A stretch of DNA of 64,000 nt from Arthrobacter sp. ISL-48 (GTDB lineage Bacteria > Actinomycetota > Actinomycetes > Actinomycetales > Micrococcaceae), in contig NZ_JAGGPL010000004.1 in NCBI RefSeq assembly GCF_018613805.1, positions 1-64,000 of the forward strand, in the 5' to 3' direction. Shown in pieces: positions 1 to 8,793 of this stretch. The notes under the pieces were generated by a model, which worked only from the letters and a program-made list of their open reading frames with translations, was not told where the DNA came from and searched no databases. Positions within the stretch are counted from its first letter, which is position 1. Each line of letters starts with the position of its first letter. The translations under genes and the position numbers were made by a program.

Positions 1-1241
1 CGGTCCAGGTCCACTTCGTTGTCCTGCCAGGTGGTGGAGTCTTTTGAGGGTGTGTGGGTGCGGGGGTTGGTGGCGGTGTTCATGACGGTGAGGAGGTGTT
101 CGTATTGGTCGGTGGTGGCGAAGATTTCGAGGTGGTGGAGGCCGTGGCGGGGTTTGCGGATGAAGGCGCCTTGGGTGTGGCGGAGGGCTTCTTCGGTGGG
201 TTCGGTGCCGTCGGCGTCGATGGTGTCGGCCCAGCGTCGTCCGACGCGGGCGAGGAAGTCTGGGTCGGCGGTGGTGGCGGTGCGGGTGAGGTGCTCTTCG
301 ATCCGGGCGAGGGTTTCGGGGGTGGTGTGGTGTTTGAGGCGGTCCAGGGTGGTGGTGATGATGGTCCCGGCCCGGGAAGACACGGTAGGGGCGGTGACTT
401 CGGGGGCTGCGACCGCCATAGGTTCGTTATCGTCATCGGCATCGGCATCGGCATCGGCATCGGCATCGGCGTCGTGGTCATCTAGGTTATCGTCACCGGC
501 ATCGGGGGCGTGGGGGTCCGGAGGCGTCGGGGTGAGTGCTGCGGCGAGGTGTTCCAGGGCTGGCGGGGTGGTGTCGCCGGTGAGGGTGGTGGCGGGCAGG
601 GTGTGCTGGGCGAGGTGGAGGCGGCGGCGGGCTTCGGTGATGCCGATCCTGAGCCTGGTCCGGAGGAACTCGGCGGTGTTCCGGCACCCGTCATCCGCCG
701 GTGAGTGTAGAACGGCCCTGGTGGTACCAGCGGTGGTGCCTTCGGCGGTGGTGTCGGCGGTGGCGGGCCAGGCGGCGTCGGTTTCGTCCAGGGTTTCGGT
801 TCCGTTGTTCCAGCCGGTGATCCAGCCCGTGTCGCCGCCTGTCCGGCTGGTCCGGGTTGTTGCCGCTGCGGTGATGGCCTGGGTGCGGGTGCGGTCCACG
901 GACCCGGCGGCGAGGATCTGCAGGTAGTCCACGGTCCGGGAGAGTTCCTCGACAAGCCCGGCGAAATCCGACGCCTCGACGTAGCCGGCCATGACCAGCT
1001 CATCCCGAGCAGACCCTGCGGCGCCGTTCACGAGTGAAACGGCCTGCGCGAAACTAACAGGCGCCGCCCCACCGAGGGCCTCAGTCGGCCGGGCGGAAGG
1101 GCGGCCCGAAAGGGTGACTGAAAGAGGTGCCTGGGTGCCGCCGTCGGACGCTATTCTGGCTGGCCTCGCGAAGGTGCCAGCGCGCGTCAGCACGGCGGTA
1201 GAGCCGCCGAACTCCGCAAGCTGATCCCCACTGGCTTCCAT
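1..1241 (-). CDS. DUF222 / 13E12-repeat protein, 3' part outside window
   Basis: The minus-strand frame stays open from ATG 1241 to the window edge with no stop, so the C-terminus is missing. It reads MEASGDQLAEFGG..., then residues from about 80 (MAGYVEASDFAGLVEEL) that match the N-terminal DUF222 domain of 13E12-repeat proteins. The in-frame motifs RLRIGITEARRRLHLA and FLARVGRRWADTIDADG are typical of the family. In Arthrobacter such proteins usually end in an HNH nuclease domain, which would lie beyond base 1 and is not seen. A low-complexity Ala-Asp run sits mid-protein. Family members are numerous and mobile-element-like; function is unproven. A stop (TGA) lies 12 bases upstream of the chosen ATG. 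Shorter starts such as ATG 992 are possible. Confidence 0.82.
   Translation of the reverse strand, partial: MEASGDQLAEFGGSTAVLTRAGTFARPARIASDGGTQAPLSVTLSGRPSARPTEALGGAAPVSFAQAVSLVNGAAGSARDELVMAGYVEASDFAGLVEELSRTVDYLQILAAGSVDRTRTQAITAAATTRTSRTGGDTGWITGWNNGTETLDETDAAWPATADTTAEGTTAGTTRAVLHSPADDGCRNTAEFLRTRLRIGITEARRRLHLAQHTLPATTLTGDTTPPALEHLAAALTPTPPDPHAPDAGDDNLDDHDADADADADADADDDNEPMAVAAPEVTAPTVSSRAGTIITTTLDRLKHHTTPETLARIEEHLTRTATTADPDFLARVGRRWADTIDADGTEPTEEALRHTQGAFIRKPRHGLHHLEIFATTDQYEHLLTVMNTATNPRTHTPSKDSTTWQDNEVDLD
435..470. repeat. Six tandem ATCGGC hexamers coding Ala-Asp repeats
   Basis: Six perfect copies of ATCGGC lie in tandem. On the minus strand they encode (Ala-Asp)n inside the DUF222 protein, in the acidic linker after the first domain. 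The unit is a multiple of three, so copy-number change would not break the frame. Confidence 0.95.
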
Positions 1242-1449
1242 AGGAATACTCTGTCAGGAGGGTACGACAATTTGCGCCCGCCCGTGTTCAGAGGCAGCTG
1301 ACGGAGCTCGAGCCGAAGGTCCCCAGCCGGCACTGACCGAAAGGCAGTCGGGCTGGAATGGATGCTGGTGCCCTTGAATGAGGGCCGACGGATCCTCCAC
1401 GATTGAGCCATGGCCATCGCATCCTTGACCCCGCACGGTGGAGTTGTTC

Positions 1450-1587
1450 ATGGGCAACCTGCTCATCACTGTCAGCCCTGGAATACCCACGTTCATCCTG
1501 CTCGGTATCCTGAGCCTCTCTGCGCTTGCAATCCTGGCATGGTCTCCAGTACGGGCCGTGCGGGACATGTCGTCGATGAAGCATTGA
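1450..1587 (+). CDS. Small single-span membrane peptide (45 aa)
   Basis: ATG 1450 is preceded by GGAG with 6-nt spacing. The product starts MGNLLITVSPGIPTFILLG, forms one hydrophobic segment (about residues 3-33) and ends in a short basic tail (SPVRAVRDMSSMKH). This looks like an inner-membrane peptide. It resembles no family I can name and is too short for homology to settle. It lies in an otherwise empty stretch of about 500 bases between the DUF222 gene and the GAF-ANTAR gene. Support rests on ribosome site, codon composition and transmembrane pattern. Confidence 0.5.
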   Translation: MGNLLITVSPGIPTFILLGILSLSALAILAWSPVRAVRDMSSMKH

Positions 1588-1759
1588 CGGCAGGAACCAA
1601 AGCATCATTCCTCCGATTTCGCGGGAGGGCACTAGATTGCAGTGGAAACGTCCGCCGCACTGGGGCGAGGACTATGCTGAAGAGGGCATGTGGTTCTCTA
1701 CGGGTTGTTTCTCCAGGCGTCCCGAGGCTGGTCGCCAGACACTGACGGAGGAGCAAATC

Positions 1760-2479
1760 ATGGAGCAAAATCTTCCCCTTGATGAACTCTCGAGTGTCAT
1801 TGGCAGGATCAAGGGCTTGCTGCTTACCGAAGAGAAAGTCGACCGGGCAGTGCACCTCCTGGCGCGGGCAATCAAGGATTCAATACCAGGAACCGTCGGG
1901 GCCGGAGTGTCGCTTCTGGATCCCCGGGGCCGAAGAACAAGCGCGGGGTTCACCGACGCCATTGTCGAACGCGCAGATGCCCTCCAGTATGAGCTGGGAC
2001 AGGGCCCGTGCCTGACGGCGTGGGCGGCGGACGAAACCGTGTTCGTAGACGATGTAATGACCGATCCGCGATGGCCGGACTGGAGCGCCGCGGTGTCGTC
2101 CTTGCCCATCCGCTCGGTCATCAGTACGCCTCTTACAACCGAGAAGGAAAGCATCGGTGCTCTGAAGGTCTATGCCGCTCTTCCCTCTGCTTACGAATCA
2201 GGCGCGGGCCGGCTGCTGGAGTTGTTTGCCGCCCCGGCGGCCACACTGCTGTCCCACATCCAAACCAGCGAAGCGCCTCGCCGCATCAGTGAGAGCCTTC
2301 AGTCCGCACTGTACAGCCGGGACGTGGTCAACAGGGCCTGCGGGGTCCTGATGGAACGGCAAGGCCTAAACCACGACGACGCGCTGCAGCAGCTGATCCG
2401 CAAGGCCCGCGACACGGGCAGGACACTGAGGCAGGTCAGCGCTGACCTGCTAGCCGAAACGCCGGCAGACCGGAACTGA
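1760..2479 (+). CDS. GAF and ANTAR domain-containing regulator
   Basis: 239-aa cytoplasmic protein. Residues about 20-160 form a GAF sensor domain (AIKDSIPGTVGAGVSLLD, GQGPCLTAW, PIRSVISTPL). Residues about 175-235 form an ANTAR RNA-binding domain (VVNRACGVLMERQGLNHDDA, two-helix pattern). ANTAR proteins bind paired hairpins in nascent RNA and prevent termination, so this is probably an antitermination regulator controlled by an unknown ligand or redox signal. ATG 1760 is chosen because GGAGGAG lies 7 nt upstream; the frame extends further upstream without similarity. The next gene begins 12 bases downstream and is probably co-transcribed. It is one of three GAF-ANTAR genes in the window. Confidence 0.88.
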   Translation: MEQNLPLDELSSVIGRIKGLLLTEEKVDRAVHLLARAIKDSIPGTVGAGVSLLDPRGRRTSAGFTDAIVERADALQYELGQGPCLTAWAADETVFVDDVMTDPRWPDWSAAVSSLPIRSVISTPLTTEKESIGALKVYAALPSAYESGAGRLLELFAAPAATLLSHIQTSEAPRRISESLQSALYSRDVVNRACGVLMERQGLNHDDALQQLIRKARDTGRTLRQVSADLLAETPADRN

Positions 2480-2491
2480 AGGCGTAGCGCA

Positions 2492-2851
2492 ATGGGCTTT
2501 GACCCCCATGAACCCGAACAGCGCCGCCGGCTTCGAGCGGCGCTGAAAGCTTCTGACGTCCGCATCGGAGAACTGTGGCTGAATTACTTCAGCATCGGCG
2601 GCGCAGTGGGCGAATACGAGGTTGAGGCCTATCTTCAGGGCTCGTTGTCGCTCCCCGCGACTCAAAGGGACTTGCTGGCCATGGCCGCCAACGAACTTAT
2701 CGACAAAATTCCCCGGGTCCACGCCCCCTACTCCGATGACCTCACGACGGCCATCACAGCAGACCGTGACAGGGATGACCAGGAGAGCGCCGATCAGGGT
2801 CGTGGCCAGTCAGCCAACGACCAGCGAACGGGCGACGAAGAACCCGGCTGA
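2492..2851 (+). CDS. Hypothetical protein, operon partner of GAF-ANTAR gene
   Basis: 119-aa soluble protein starting MGFDPHEPEQRRRLRAALKA. The first 80 residues look folded (LWLNYFSIGGAVGEYEVEAY, LLAMAANELID). The last 35 are polar and low complexity, rich in Asp, Gln and Arg. It lies 12 bases after the GAF-ANTAR stop, with GAAGG ahead of the ATG. I recognise no domain. The compact N-terminal half and close spacing suggest it acts with the upstream regulator; this is inference. Confidence 0.65.
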   Translation: MGFDPHEPEQRRRLRAALKASDVRIGELWLNYFSIGGAVGEYEVEAYLQGSLSLPATQRDLLAMAANELIDKIPRVHAPYSDDLTTAITADRDRDDQESADQGRGQSANDQRTGDEEPG

Positions 2852-2878
2852 GACTCTTGGTGCCGCCCCTGACCGATC

Positions 2879-3910
2879 TCAGCCGACGGCGGCGGTGGAC
2901 TCCCTGAGGATGAGTTCGGGTTTGACGGTGGATGAACCAGGAGGAGTTCCCGTTTCGACAGTCGCCGCCAACAGGGTGAAGGCCCTCGCCCCCAGATCCT
3001 GGAAATCCTGCCGCACGGTGGTCAGGGCCGGGCGCCACAAGGCAACATGCGGCTGGTCATCGAATCCCACCACGGACACATCCTCCGGGACACGCCTCCC
3101 GCTGTCCAGCAGGGCGCGGATCACACCGATGGCAACATCATCATTACCGCAGAACACGGCCGTAACATCGTTGTTCCCGGCGAGTTCCTGCCCTACCCGA
3201 TAGCCGCTGGCCGGTTCCCAGGTGGCGTGCAGTATGGGCGGAACGGCCGCGCCGGCTGCCGTCAGGGCTGCCCGCCAGCCATCAGTGCGGCCCGAGTGCT
3301 TGCCCATGGTGGGCACGGAGACGTGGTGGACCGTCTTGTGCCCAAGTGACAGGAGATGATTCGTGGCGTCCTTGCCGGCTCCTCGTTCGTCCAGCAATGC
3401 GCCCGTCTTGCCTGTGCGCCTGGTCCCGCCACCGGCCACCACCAGCGGGACGGAGTGGGGGAAGGCTTTGACAGCGGCCAGGCCCGGGCGGTCGAACTCC
3501 AGGATGATGACCCCGGCCACCGGCTGGGACAGGACAAGGTCGATGGCGGCGTTGACGGCCTCGTCGTCGTCCGATTCAACGACAGCGATGATGACTGACA
3601 TGCCTGACTGCCGGGCGGCCTTTTCGATGCCTTCGATCGTCTTCGCATAGCCGTAGTTGGATGTCCCGCCTGTCAGGACTGCCACCATGGAGCGCTTGCC
3701 GGACCGGGTGGCGCGGGCAGCACCATTGGGCCGGTAACCAAGTTCAGCGACCGCTTTCATTACGCGCTCGCGCAGTTCCGGTGCCACGAATTTGCTGCTG
3801 GTCAGGACGCGCGAGACGGTCGGCACAGACACGTCTGCGGCCTTGGCGACATCGCTCAGCACAGGCACTTTCTGCCTCAGGGGAGGGGCCGGTTCCTTGG
3901 TCACCTTCAC
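2879..3910 (-). CDS. LacI-family transcriptional regulator
   Basis: 344-aa repressor. An N-terminal LacI helix-turn-helix (about residues 13-60: VLSDVAKAADVSVPTVSRV, LTSSKFVAPELRERV) is followed by a periplasmic-binding-like effector domain (GVIILEFDRPGLAAV, AVFCGNDDVAIGVIRALLD, VSVVGFDDQPHVALWRPALT). GTG 3910 is chosen: GGGA lies just upstream, the length is normal for LacI, and upstream extension would run into the GH43 gene. It is the last gene of a three-gene minus-strand operon, so it probably controls the xyloside/arabinoside-degradation genes before it, most likely through a site ahead of the hydroxyacid dehydrogenase gene. The effector is unknown. Confidence 0.88.
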   Translation of the reverse strand: MKVTKEPAPPLRQKVPVLSDVAKAADVSVPTVSRVLTSSKFVAPELRERVMKAVAELGYRPNGAARATRSGKRSMVAVLTGGTSNYGYAKTIEGIEKAARQSGMSVIIAVVESDDDEAVNAAIDLVLSQPVAGVIILEFDRPGLAAVKAFPHSVPLVVAGGGTRRTGKTGALLDERGAGKDATNHLLSLGHKTVHHVSVPTMGKHSGRTDGWRAALTAAGAAVPPILHATWEPASGYRVGQELAGNNDVTAVFCGNDDVAIGVIRALLDSGRRVPEDVSVVGFDDQPHVALWRPALTTVRQDFQDLGARAFTLLAATVETGTPPGSSTVKPELILRESTAAVG

Positions 3911-3971
3911 AGCGTAATCCCAAATGCTGCTAAAGCCGGACTGGTGCGTTGCCCGCGGGTAATCGTTTTCA

Positions 3972-5684
3972 TCACTGCGCCTCGTCTGTCCGGTAGAGGA
4001 AATCGGTGAAGTCCGCTGTGAAGCTCCGGTCTCGGAGATCCTGCGCGGCAACCCCAACGAAGGCGCCGGTGAACCGCAGGCTGCCCCCGTGGTCATCAGA
4101 CAACTGGAGGGCGCCCAGCTCCGGTCCAATTTGGCGGGGTGCCATGTTGCCCTGGGTCCAGCGGAACTGGAGGCGGGCGCCATCGAGGGACCCCTCCAGA
4201 CGAAGTGGAAGCCGGGGGTCTACCACAACGGCCCCATGTGACTGCAGCCCCGTCAGCGGATCCTTTTCGAAGACTTCAACAATCTGCTCGACGGGCGCGT
4301 CGCCGGGAACCAGCTCGCCGTCCACTTCACGTACCGTGGTCCTGAGGTAGAGGTAGCTTGCGGTGTTGTAGTAGAAGATGAGCCCCGCGCTCTGCGTGAA
4401 GTTCGCAGGCTGCGCTTCAAGGGTGACGCCAGCCGTCACACTGGCTCCTGTCAGCCGCCTCGCTATCAGGGACTGCTCGAACAAGGAATCCGTACTGTGA
4501 CGGCCCCGGATCCTCAGCCAGCCGGGGCGGTCCGAGAGGCTGGCCCAGCTCGCGTCGGCGGCATGGCGCAGCGTGCTCCAGGGCCAGCCGACGGTCAGCC
4601 GGCCGTCCGCGGAGGAACCCTGGGTGAGGCCGCCGAAGCCGCCGAAGCCGTCGGCAACATCGTTTGGGACGGCATGCTGGTCCCTTGCGGGTGCGACCGC
4701 AGAATCAGCGGGAATACTGCGAGGGGCGGCGGCAGCTTCGCCGTCGAACGCCGCGGCCTTGACTGTCAGGGCGGGGGCCCACCCTCCCTGCTCGAGCCGG
4801 AGCCAGCCGTCGTCCGTCATCCGGAGACGCTGGATACACGTTTCACGGCCGAGCACCGAATACTGCTTGCCGTCCTTTTCAGTCCAGCGGCTGGCCAGGT
4901 GTGCCAGGAACATTTGCCCCTGGGCGTCGACGGCGATCTCGCCGTGGCCTGCCTTCTGCAGCTCGTGGGAGGGTTCGTCGCGGGTGGTGAGCACTGGTCC
5001 GTGTGGGTCGGCCTCATACGGTCCCAACAGGTCATCGGACCGCATCATGGCGATTCCATGGTTCTGCCCGGTACCACCTTCAGCGAGCATCAGGTAGTAC
5101 TTGCCAGCAAAGAAGTAAAGGTTCGGCCCTTCGATGAGCGCGGGCCGGCGGTGGATGATCTTCGGTTGTCCGATGGTGGCGGTGCCGGTGGCGTTGAGTT
5201 CCTGGAGGTTGATGCCTGCGAAACCGCCACGGCCTGTAGGCCGGTGGTCCCATTCCATGTTGAGCAGCCAGTGGCGGCCTTCGTGATGGAAAATGGACGG
5301 GTCGAAGCCCGTCGTGGTGACACGGGCTGGCGCAGACCATGGACCGGCCACATCCCCGGCACGCGAAATATAGGTGTCCATGTCCTTGTGGGGCCCGCCG
5401 AAGGCCCGGACAACTGTGAAGACCAGCCAGAAATTACCCTCGCCCCAGCTCAGTGACGGCGCCCAGATGGCCCCGGAGTCCTGCAGTCCGCGCAGGTCGA
5501 GCAGAGCATCGGGTCCTGAAAACGAACCTGCATATTCCCAGTCCACGAGGTTCCGTGACCGATGGATGGGAACTGTCGGGTACCACTCGAACGAGCTGTT
5601 AGCGAGGTAGAACCACTCGCCCACGCGGATCAGGGACGGGTCCGGGGAGAAGCCCGGCAGTACCGGGTTGGTGAGCAAAGTCAT
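3972..5684 (-). CDS. Glycoside hydrolase family 43 (beta-xylosidase/arabinofuranosidase)
   Basis: 570-aa protein with no signal peptide, so probably cytoplasmic and acting on imported oligosaccharides. The N-terminal five-bladed propeller shows the GH43 triad: Asp15 in GFSPDPSL (base), Asp128 in TTGFDPSIF (pKa modulator) and Glu185 in ALIEGPNLY (acid). Residues from about 360 to the end form the C-terminal beta-sandwich typical of xylan beta-1,4-xylosidases of this family (LSDRPGWLRIRG, QSAGLIFYYN). Substrate preference between xylosides and arabinosides cannot be fixed by reading. Its ATG overlaps the stop of the upstream dehydrogenase by 4 bases (5681-5684), showing translational coupling. 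Confidence 0.9.
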   Translation of the reverse strand: MTLLTNPVLPGFSPDPSLIRVGEWFYLANSSFEWYPTVPIHRSRNLVDWEYAGSFSGPDALLDLRGLQDSGAIWAPSLSWGEGNFWLVFTVVRAFGGPHKDMDTYISRAGDVAGPWSAPARVTTTGFDPSIFHHEGRHWLLNMEWDHRPTGRGGFAGINLQELNATGTATIGQPKIIHRRPALIEGPNLYFFAGKYYLMLAEGGTGQNHGIAMMRSDDLLGPYEADPHGPVLTTRDEPSHELQKAGHGEIAVDAQGQMFLAHLASRWTEKDGKQYSVLGRETCIQRLRMTDDGWLRLEQGGWAPALTVKAAAFDGEAAAAPRSIPADSAVAPARDQHAVPNDVADGFGGFGGLTQGSSADGRLTVGWPWSTLRHAADASWASLSDRPGWLRIRGRHSTDSLFEQSLIARRLTGASVTAGVTLEAQPANFTQSAGLIFYYNTASYLYLRTTVREVDGELVPGDAPVEQIVEVFEKDPLTGLQSHGAVVVDPRLPLRLEGSLDGARLQFRWTQGNMAPRQIGPELGALQLSDDHGGSLRFTGAFVGVAAQDLRDRSFTADFTDFLYRTDEAQ

Positions 5685-6742
5685 GGAATGCTCTCCAGAT
5701 GGGGCTGCGGAGTGGGCATAGATGCAAGGACCTCGGGATATTCGAAGGGGCGGCCGGTAGCGTACCGCTCCAGTTCGGCCACCACCTGATCACCCATGCG
5801 CAGGAGTTCCGTTCCCATGGATCCGGCGATATGGGGCGTGAGGAGGACATTCGGCAGATCGTAGAAGACGTGCCCGGCGGGCAGCACGTCCGGCACTGCG
5901 ACGTCCAGAATCGCATTAATGCGGCCGGAAACCAGCTCCGCTTCCAGAGCCAGCTGATCCAGGACCTCTCCCCTGGCTGTGTTGATGAGGGTGGCGCCCG
6001 TACGGAGCCGCGCCAGCTCGGCGGCGCCGATCATTGCTCTGGTTTCCGCAGTCACCGGCACGTGCAGGGAAACCGCATCGCTGCGGGACATCAGTGCGTC
6101 CAGGGGAACCAGTTCCGCACCCAGGGCAAGTGCTTCCTTTTCGTCCAGGTAGGGGTCGTAGAGAAGGACCTCAAGGTCGAAAGGCTGTAGGAGCCGAGCG
6201 ACGGTGCGGCCGATCCGGGAGGCACCCACGAGCCCCACCGTCTTTTTGTAGTTGCCCGCCGCCGGATATTCGAGTTCACGGTCCACGTGGTCACGCCGTG
6301 TCCGGTAAAGGCGTACTGCGTCGAACGTCTGCTTGTTGGCAAGGAGGATCATGGCCAGGGTGTACTCCGCCACCGGGATGCCATTGGCTTCGCCAGAGTT
6401 GGAAGCGGTGATGGTCCGCCCCCGGGGGACTGGCGGCATCTTGTCCCCGACGACCCCGCCGGCATGGATGACGGCCTTGAGGTTTACCGCGTGTGCCAGG
6501 ACCTCGGGTGCCAGCGCAGGGCAGCCCCAGCCGGTGATCAGCACTTCGACGGCGGGCAGGAGTGACTGGGCTTCGGCTGAGGAAAAGTCCTCGAAGACCG
6601 GTCCGCGGAGCTCGGCGAGGTGCCTCAAGCGGCCCTGCGCTTCAACGGACATCAGCTTGTCAAGCAGATCTGGTGGAGACATAACAGCCATGGCGACTGG
6701 CCGGCTCGCTGGGGGAACAGGGGTGTGGGTAGTCATTCTCAC
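5681..6742 (-). CDS. D-2-hydroxyacid dehydrogenase (NAD-dependent)
   Basis: 353-aa dehydrogenase of the D-isomer-specific 2-hydroxyacid family. The nucleotide-binding domain shows VGLVGASRIGRTVARLL (GxxxxG variant), LHVPVTAETRAMIG and TLINTARGEVLDQLAL. C-terminal catalytic His is in LLTPHIAGS; Arg is in INTARG; the usual Glu position lies in the ILDVAVPDVLP stretch, where the common VFxxEP motif is degenerate. It heads the operon with GH43 and LacI, so it may reduce or oxidise a sugar-acid breakdown product; the substrate is unknown. A LacI-like operator lies 59 bases ahead of the start. An alternative start is ATG 6733, three codons in. Confidence 0.87.
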   Translation of the reverse strand: MRMTTHTPVPPASRPVAMAVMSPPDLLDKLMSVEAQGRLRHLAELRGPVFEDFSSAEAQSLLPAVEVLITGWGCPALAPEVLAHAVNLKAVIHAGGVVGDKMPPVPRGRTITASNSGEANGIPVAEYTLAMILLANKQTFDAVRLYRTRRDHVDRELEYPAAGNYKKTVGLVGASRIGRTVARLLQPFDLEVLLYDPYLDEKEALALGAELVPLDALMSRSDAVSLHVPVTAETRAMIGAAELARLRTGATLINTARGEVLDQLALEAELVSGRINAILDVAVPDVLPAGHVFYDLPNVLLTPHIAGSMGTELLRMGDQVVAELERYATGRPFEYPEVLASMPTPQPHLESIP

Positions 6743-6800
6743 TGTTTCGTTCGAGGTGGGAGGCGGTGGGACCTCGTTGGCGCCGACTCCTGCGTAGCAG

Positions 6801-6812
6801 GAAAACGTTATC
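6801..6812. promoter_or_regulatory. Candidate LacI-type operator GAAAACGTTATC
   Basis: A short near-palindrome centred on AACGTT (CG at the dyad) lies upstream of the hydroxyacid dehydrogenase gene. LacI-family sites are typically centred on CG. The LacI gene is the third gene of this operon, so autoregulation here is plausible. Binding is inferred. Confidence 0.45.
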
Positions 6813-6912
6813 TCAATAATGCGTTATGCGTTACAGACAGTCAACGTGACCGGCACCGATTGCCTCGACTTCCGCCCTGATGACGCTCTGGAACAGCAGT
6901 GGCCGATAGCAT

Positions 6913-7437
6913 TTGCAGGTGGTGGAAATCAGGTACCTAGACCTCACAGAAGAACCGGCCGGGCAGGCGATTGGCGGGCTTCTCACTGCCTACCACCGGC
7001 AAACGGAGGATGAGAAGGCCTCCCACGGAGTTGGAGACTTCTCTGTAAGCGATTCCTTGCCGGTCAAGTACCAGCGGGAGATTGATTTACCCTTGGAGGC
7101 CTTCGCAAATTCCCAGGTCCTGGTCGCGCAGCAGGACGGTGAGCCTGTGGGAATGATGGTCCTGAGTCCTGCGGGATCAGCGGTCAAGGAAGTCAAGCGG
7201 CTTTGGGTGGAACCCTTCGCCCGCGGTGCAGGGGTGGGCGCCGCGCTCTTGCAGGAGGCCCTGCACTCCGCCAGGCTGTCTGGTGCCGGGACTGTGCGCC
7301 TGACGGTCTGGGAGTGGCGCTACCCGGCATTGCGCTCCTATCTGCGTTTTGGGTTCCGCAGGGTTCCCTCATGGGAGGAGCGGGCTGGACTTCAGTGTTT
7401 GGAGCTGCAGCTGCCAGCGGATTCGGCTCACCGTTGA
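6913..7437 (+). CDS. GNAT-family N-acetyltransferase
   Basis: About 174-aa single-domain acetyltransferase. The acetyl-CoA binding motif A is clear (VKRLWVEPFARGAGVGAALLQEA, with R/Q-x-x-G-x-G/A reading RGAGVG), followed by motif B (YLRFGFRRVPSW). Substrate is unknown. The start is uncertain: TTG 6913, GTG 6919 or GTG 6922 all precede the first recognisable strand (VEIRYLDLTEE), and no strong ribosome site separates them. The gene stands between the divergent sugar operon and the DUF1992 gene. Confidence 0.82.
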   Translation: MQVVEIRYLDLTEEPAGQAIGGLLTAYHRQTEDEKASHGVGDFSVSDSLPVKYQREIDLPLEAFANSQVLVAQQDGEPVGMMVLSPAGSAVKEVKRLWVEPFARGAGVGAALLQEALHSARLSGAGTVRLTVWEWRYPALRSYLRFGFRRVPSWEERAGLQCLELQLPADSAHR

Positions 7438-7499
7438 AAGTCGCCGGAGGCCGCTGAATACTGGAAATCAGGGTTACAGGGCAAAGGCGGTGGCAGGCG

Positions 7500-8093
7500 A
7501 TGAGCGGCGGGGCGGGTTACTTCAGGCGGCGCCTGGAACGGGCTGCGGAACGGCGTTCCTACCGTGGCGCAGGAATCAGCCCGCAAGAAGAGACCGAGCT
7601 GGAGGCCGCCGACGAACAGGAGCGGCAGAAGCGGAAGAAGGTTGACGACACCGCCAGGGTGGAATACCTGATCCGCGACGCCATGGCGCAGGGAAAGTTC
7701 GACAACCTCAAGTACGCGGGCAAGCCGGTCCCGGGGCTGGGGGAAGCCTACGATCCAGACTGGTGGGTTAAGGGCCTCATCCAGCGTGAGAACATCAGCG
7801 GGCTCGGACCCAAGGCCATCCTGCTCCGCACCGAGGACGCCGAACTGGACGCAACACTGGACGCCCAGTTCACAGAGAAACAGGTCTGGGACATCCTGAA
7901 GGACTTCAACACCAGGGTGGTTGAGGCGCGTCGCCAGCTCCAGGGCGGCCCGCCGGTGGTCACCAGGACCCGTGACGTGGAGGCGGAGGTAGCGCGCTGG
8001 CACGACCGGCGCGCGGCCCGGACCGCTGTGGCGCCGCCGGAACCGGAGCCACAGCGCTCGTGGTGGCAGCGGCTCTGGAAGGGCACCGGCTAG
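7500..8093 (+). CDS. DUF1992 (DnaJ-C28-like) domain protein
   Basis: 197-aa soluble protein. The DUF1992 signature is present at about residues 55-85: VEYLIRDAMAQGKFDNLKY followed by AGKPVPGLG. The N-terminal 50 residues are highly charged (RRRLERAAERRSYRG, EQERQKRKKVDD) and probably helical. The C-terminus ends in WWQRLWKGTG. The domain is shared with eukaryotic DNAJC28 but there is no J domain here; its bacterial function is unknown. It is separated from the upstream acetyltransferase by about 60 bases. Confidence 0.85.
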   Translation: MSGGAGYFRRRLERAAERRSYRGAGISPQEETELEAADEQERQKRKKVDDTARVEYLIRDAMAQGKFDNLKYAGKPVPGLGEAYDPDWWVKGLIQRENISGLGPKAILLRTEDAELDATLDAQFTEKQVWDILKDFNTRVVEARRQLQGGPPVVTRTRDVEAEVARWHDRRAARTAVAPPEPEPQRSWWQRLWKGTG

Positions 8094-8168
8094 TCGGGAA
8101 CCGGGCGGGGCAGCGCCGGCGGCGACGCTCCGCCGTCGGGCTCCTGCCTTGAAGAGTCCTGCCGGGCT

Positions 8169-8702
8169 CTAGGGAGCGGTCACCACAAATAGCTCGCAAA
8201 GGGAGTTGTAATACTCCGACGTCTGGCCCGCATGCCGCATCCCGATCCGCCCACAGACCTTCTGGGATGCCACATTGGCTGGTGCAGTCACCGCCACCAC
8301 TTTCGTCAGGCCACTTGCGAAGGCATATTCAAGGACGGCGGATGCAGCCTCCGACGCGTAACCGCAGCCCCAATGATCGGGGTGGAAGTGCCAGCCGATC
8401 TCGGTATCACCGGACGGATGAAGCGGCAAGGAAGCCGCCGAAGCCGGGATGGGCTTCAGCAGCAGCGTCCCGGCCAGCTGGCCGGTGGCCTTCAGCTGGA
8501 CGGCCCAGACCGCATGCACAGGGTGCTGCATGTTCCGCCAGATTCGGATCCGCTCGACAGCCTGCGGGCGGCCCTCCATCACCTGCGGCACAGCGCCGAT
8601 AAAGCGCTGTACTTCCCAGCGTGAATAGAGGTCGAACGCGAAATCGGCGTCCTCCGGTTCCCAGGGGCGCAGGGTCAGCCGGTCAGTCTCGAGGGTCAGC
8701 AC
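8169..8702 (-). CDS. GNAT acetyltransferase, RimJ/RimL type
   Basis: 177-aa acetyltransferase of the Acetyltransf_3 type. It starts VLTLETDRLTLRPWEPEDAD, the usual RimJ/RimL opening, and contains EIGWHFHPDHWGCGYASEAA (acetyl-CoA loop) and VTAPANVASQKVCGRIGM. GTG 8702 is chosen because AGGA lies 7 nt upstream and the family begins here; the frame stays open to 8837 but would overlap the divergent amylase gene. The acceptor, a ribosomal or other amine, cannot be assigned. Confidence 0.83.
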   Translation of the reverse strand: MLTLETDRLTLRPWEPEDADFAFDLYSRWEVQRFIGAVPQVMEGRPQAVERIRIWRNMQHPVHAVWAVQLKATGQLAGTLLLKPIPASAASLPLHPSGDTEIGWHFHPDHWGCGYASEAASAVLEYAFASGLTKVVAVTAPANVASQKVCGRIGMRHAGQTSEYYNSLCELFVVTAP

Positions 8703-8793
8703 CCATTCATCCTGCCATGGGCCGGATGTGACCGGACAGCGATGGTGAAGCAGAATGGAGGCCAGCCGGTCCCCGATGAAAGGACACTCCGCC

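Noticed and set aside
3911..4183. N-terminal extension of the LacI gene
   Set aside because: It would overlap the GH43 gene by over 200 bases and has no LacI similarity before residue VTKEPAP.
4497..5456. 319-codon open frame on the plus strand
   Set aside because: Antisense to the GH43 gene with its complete catalytic triad.
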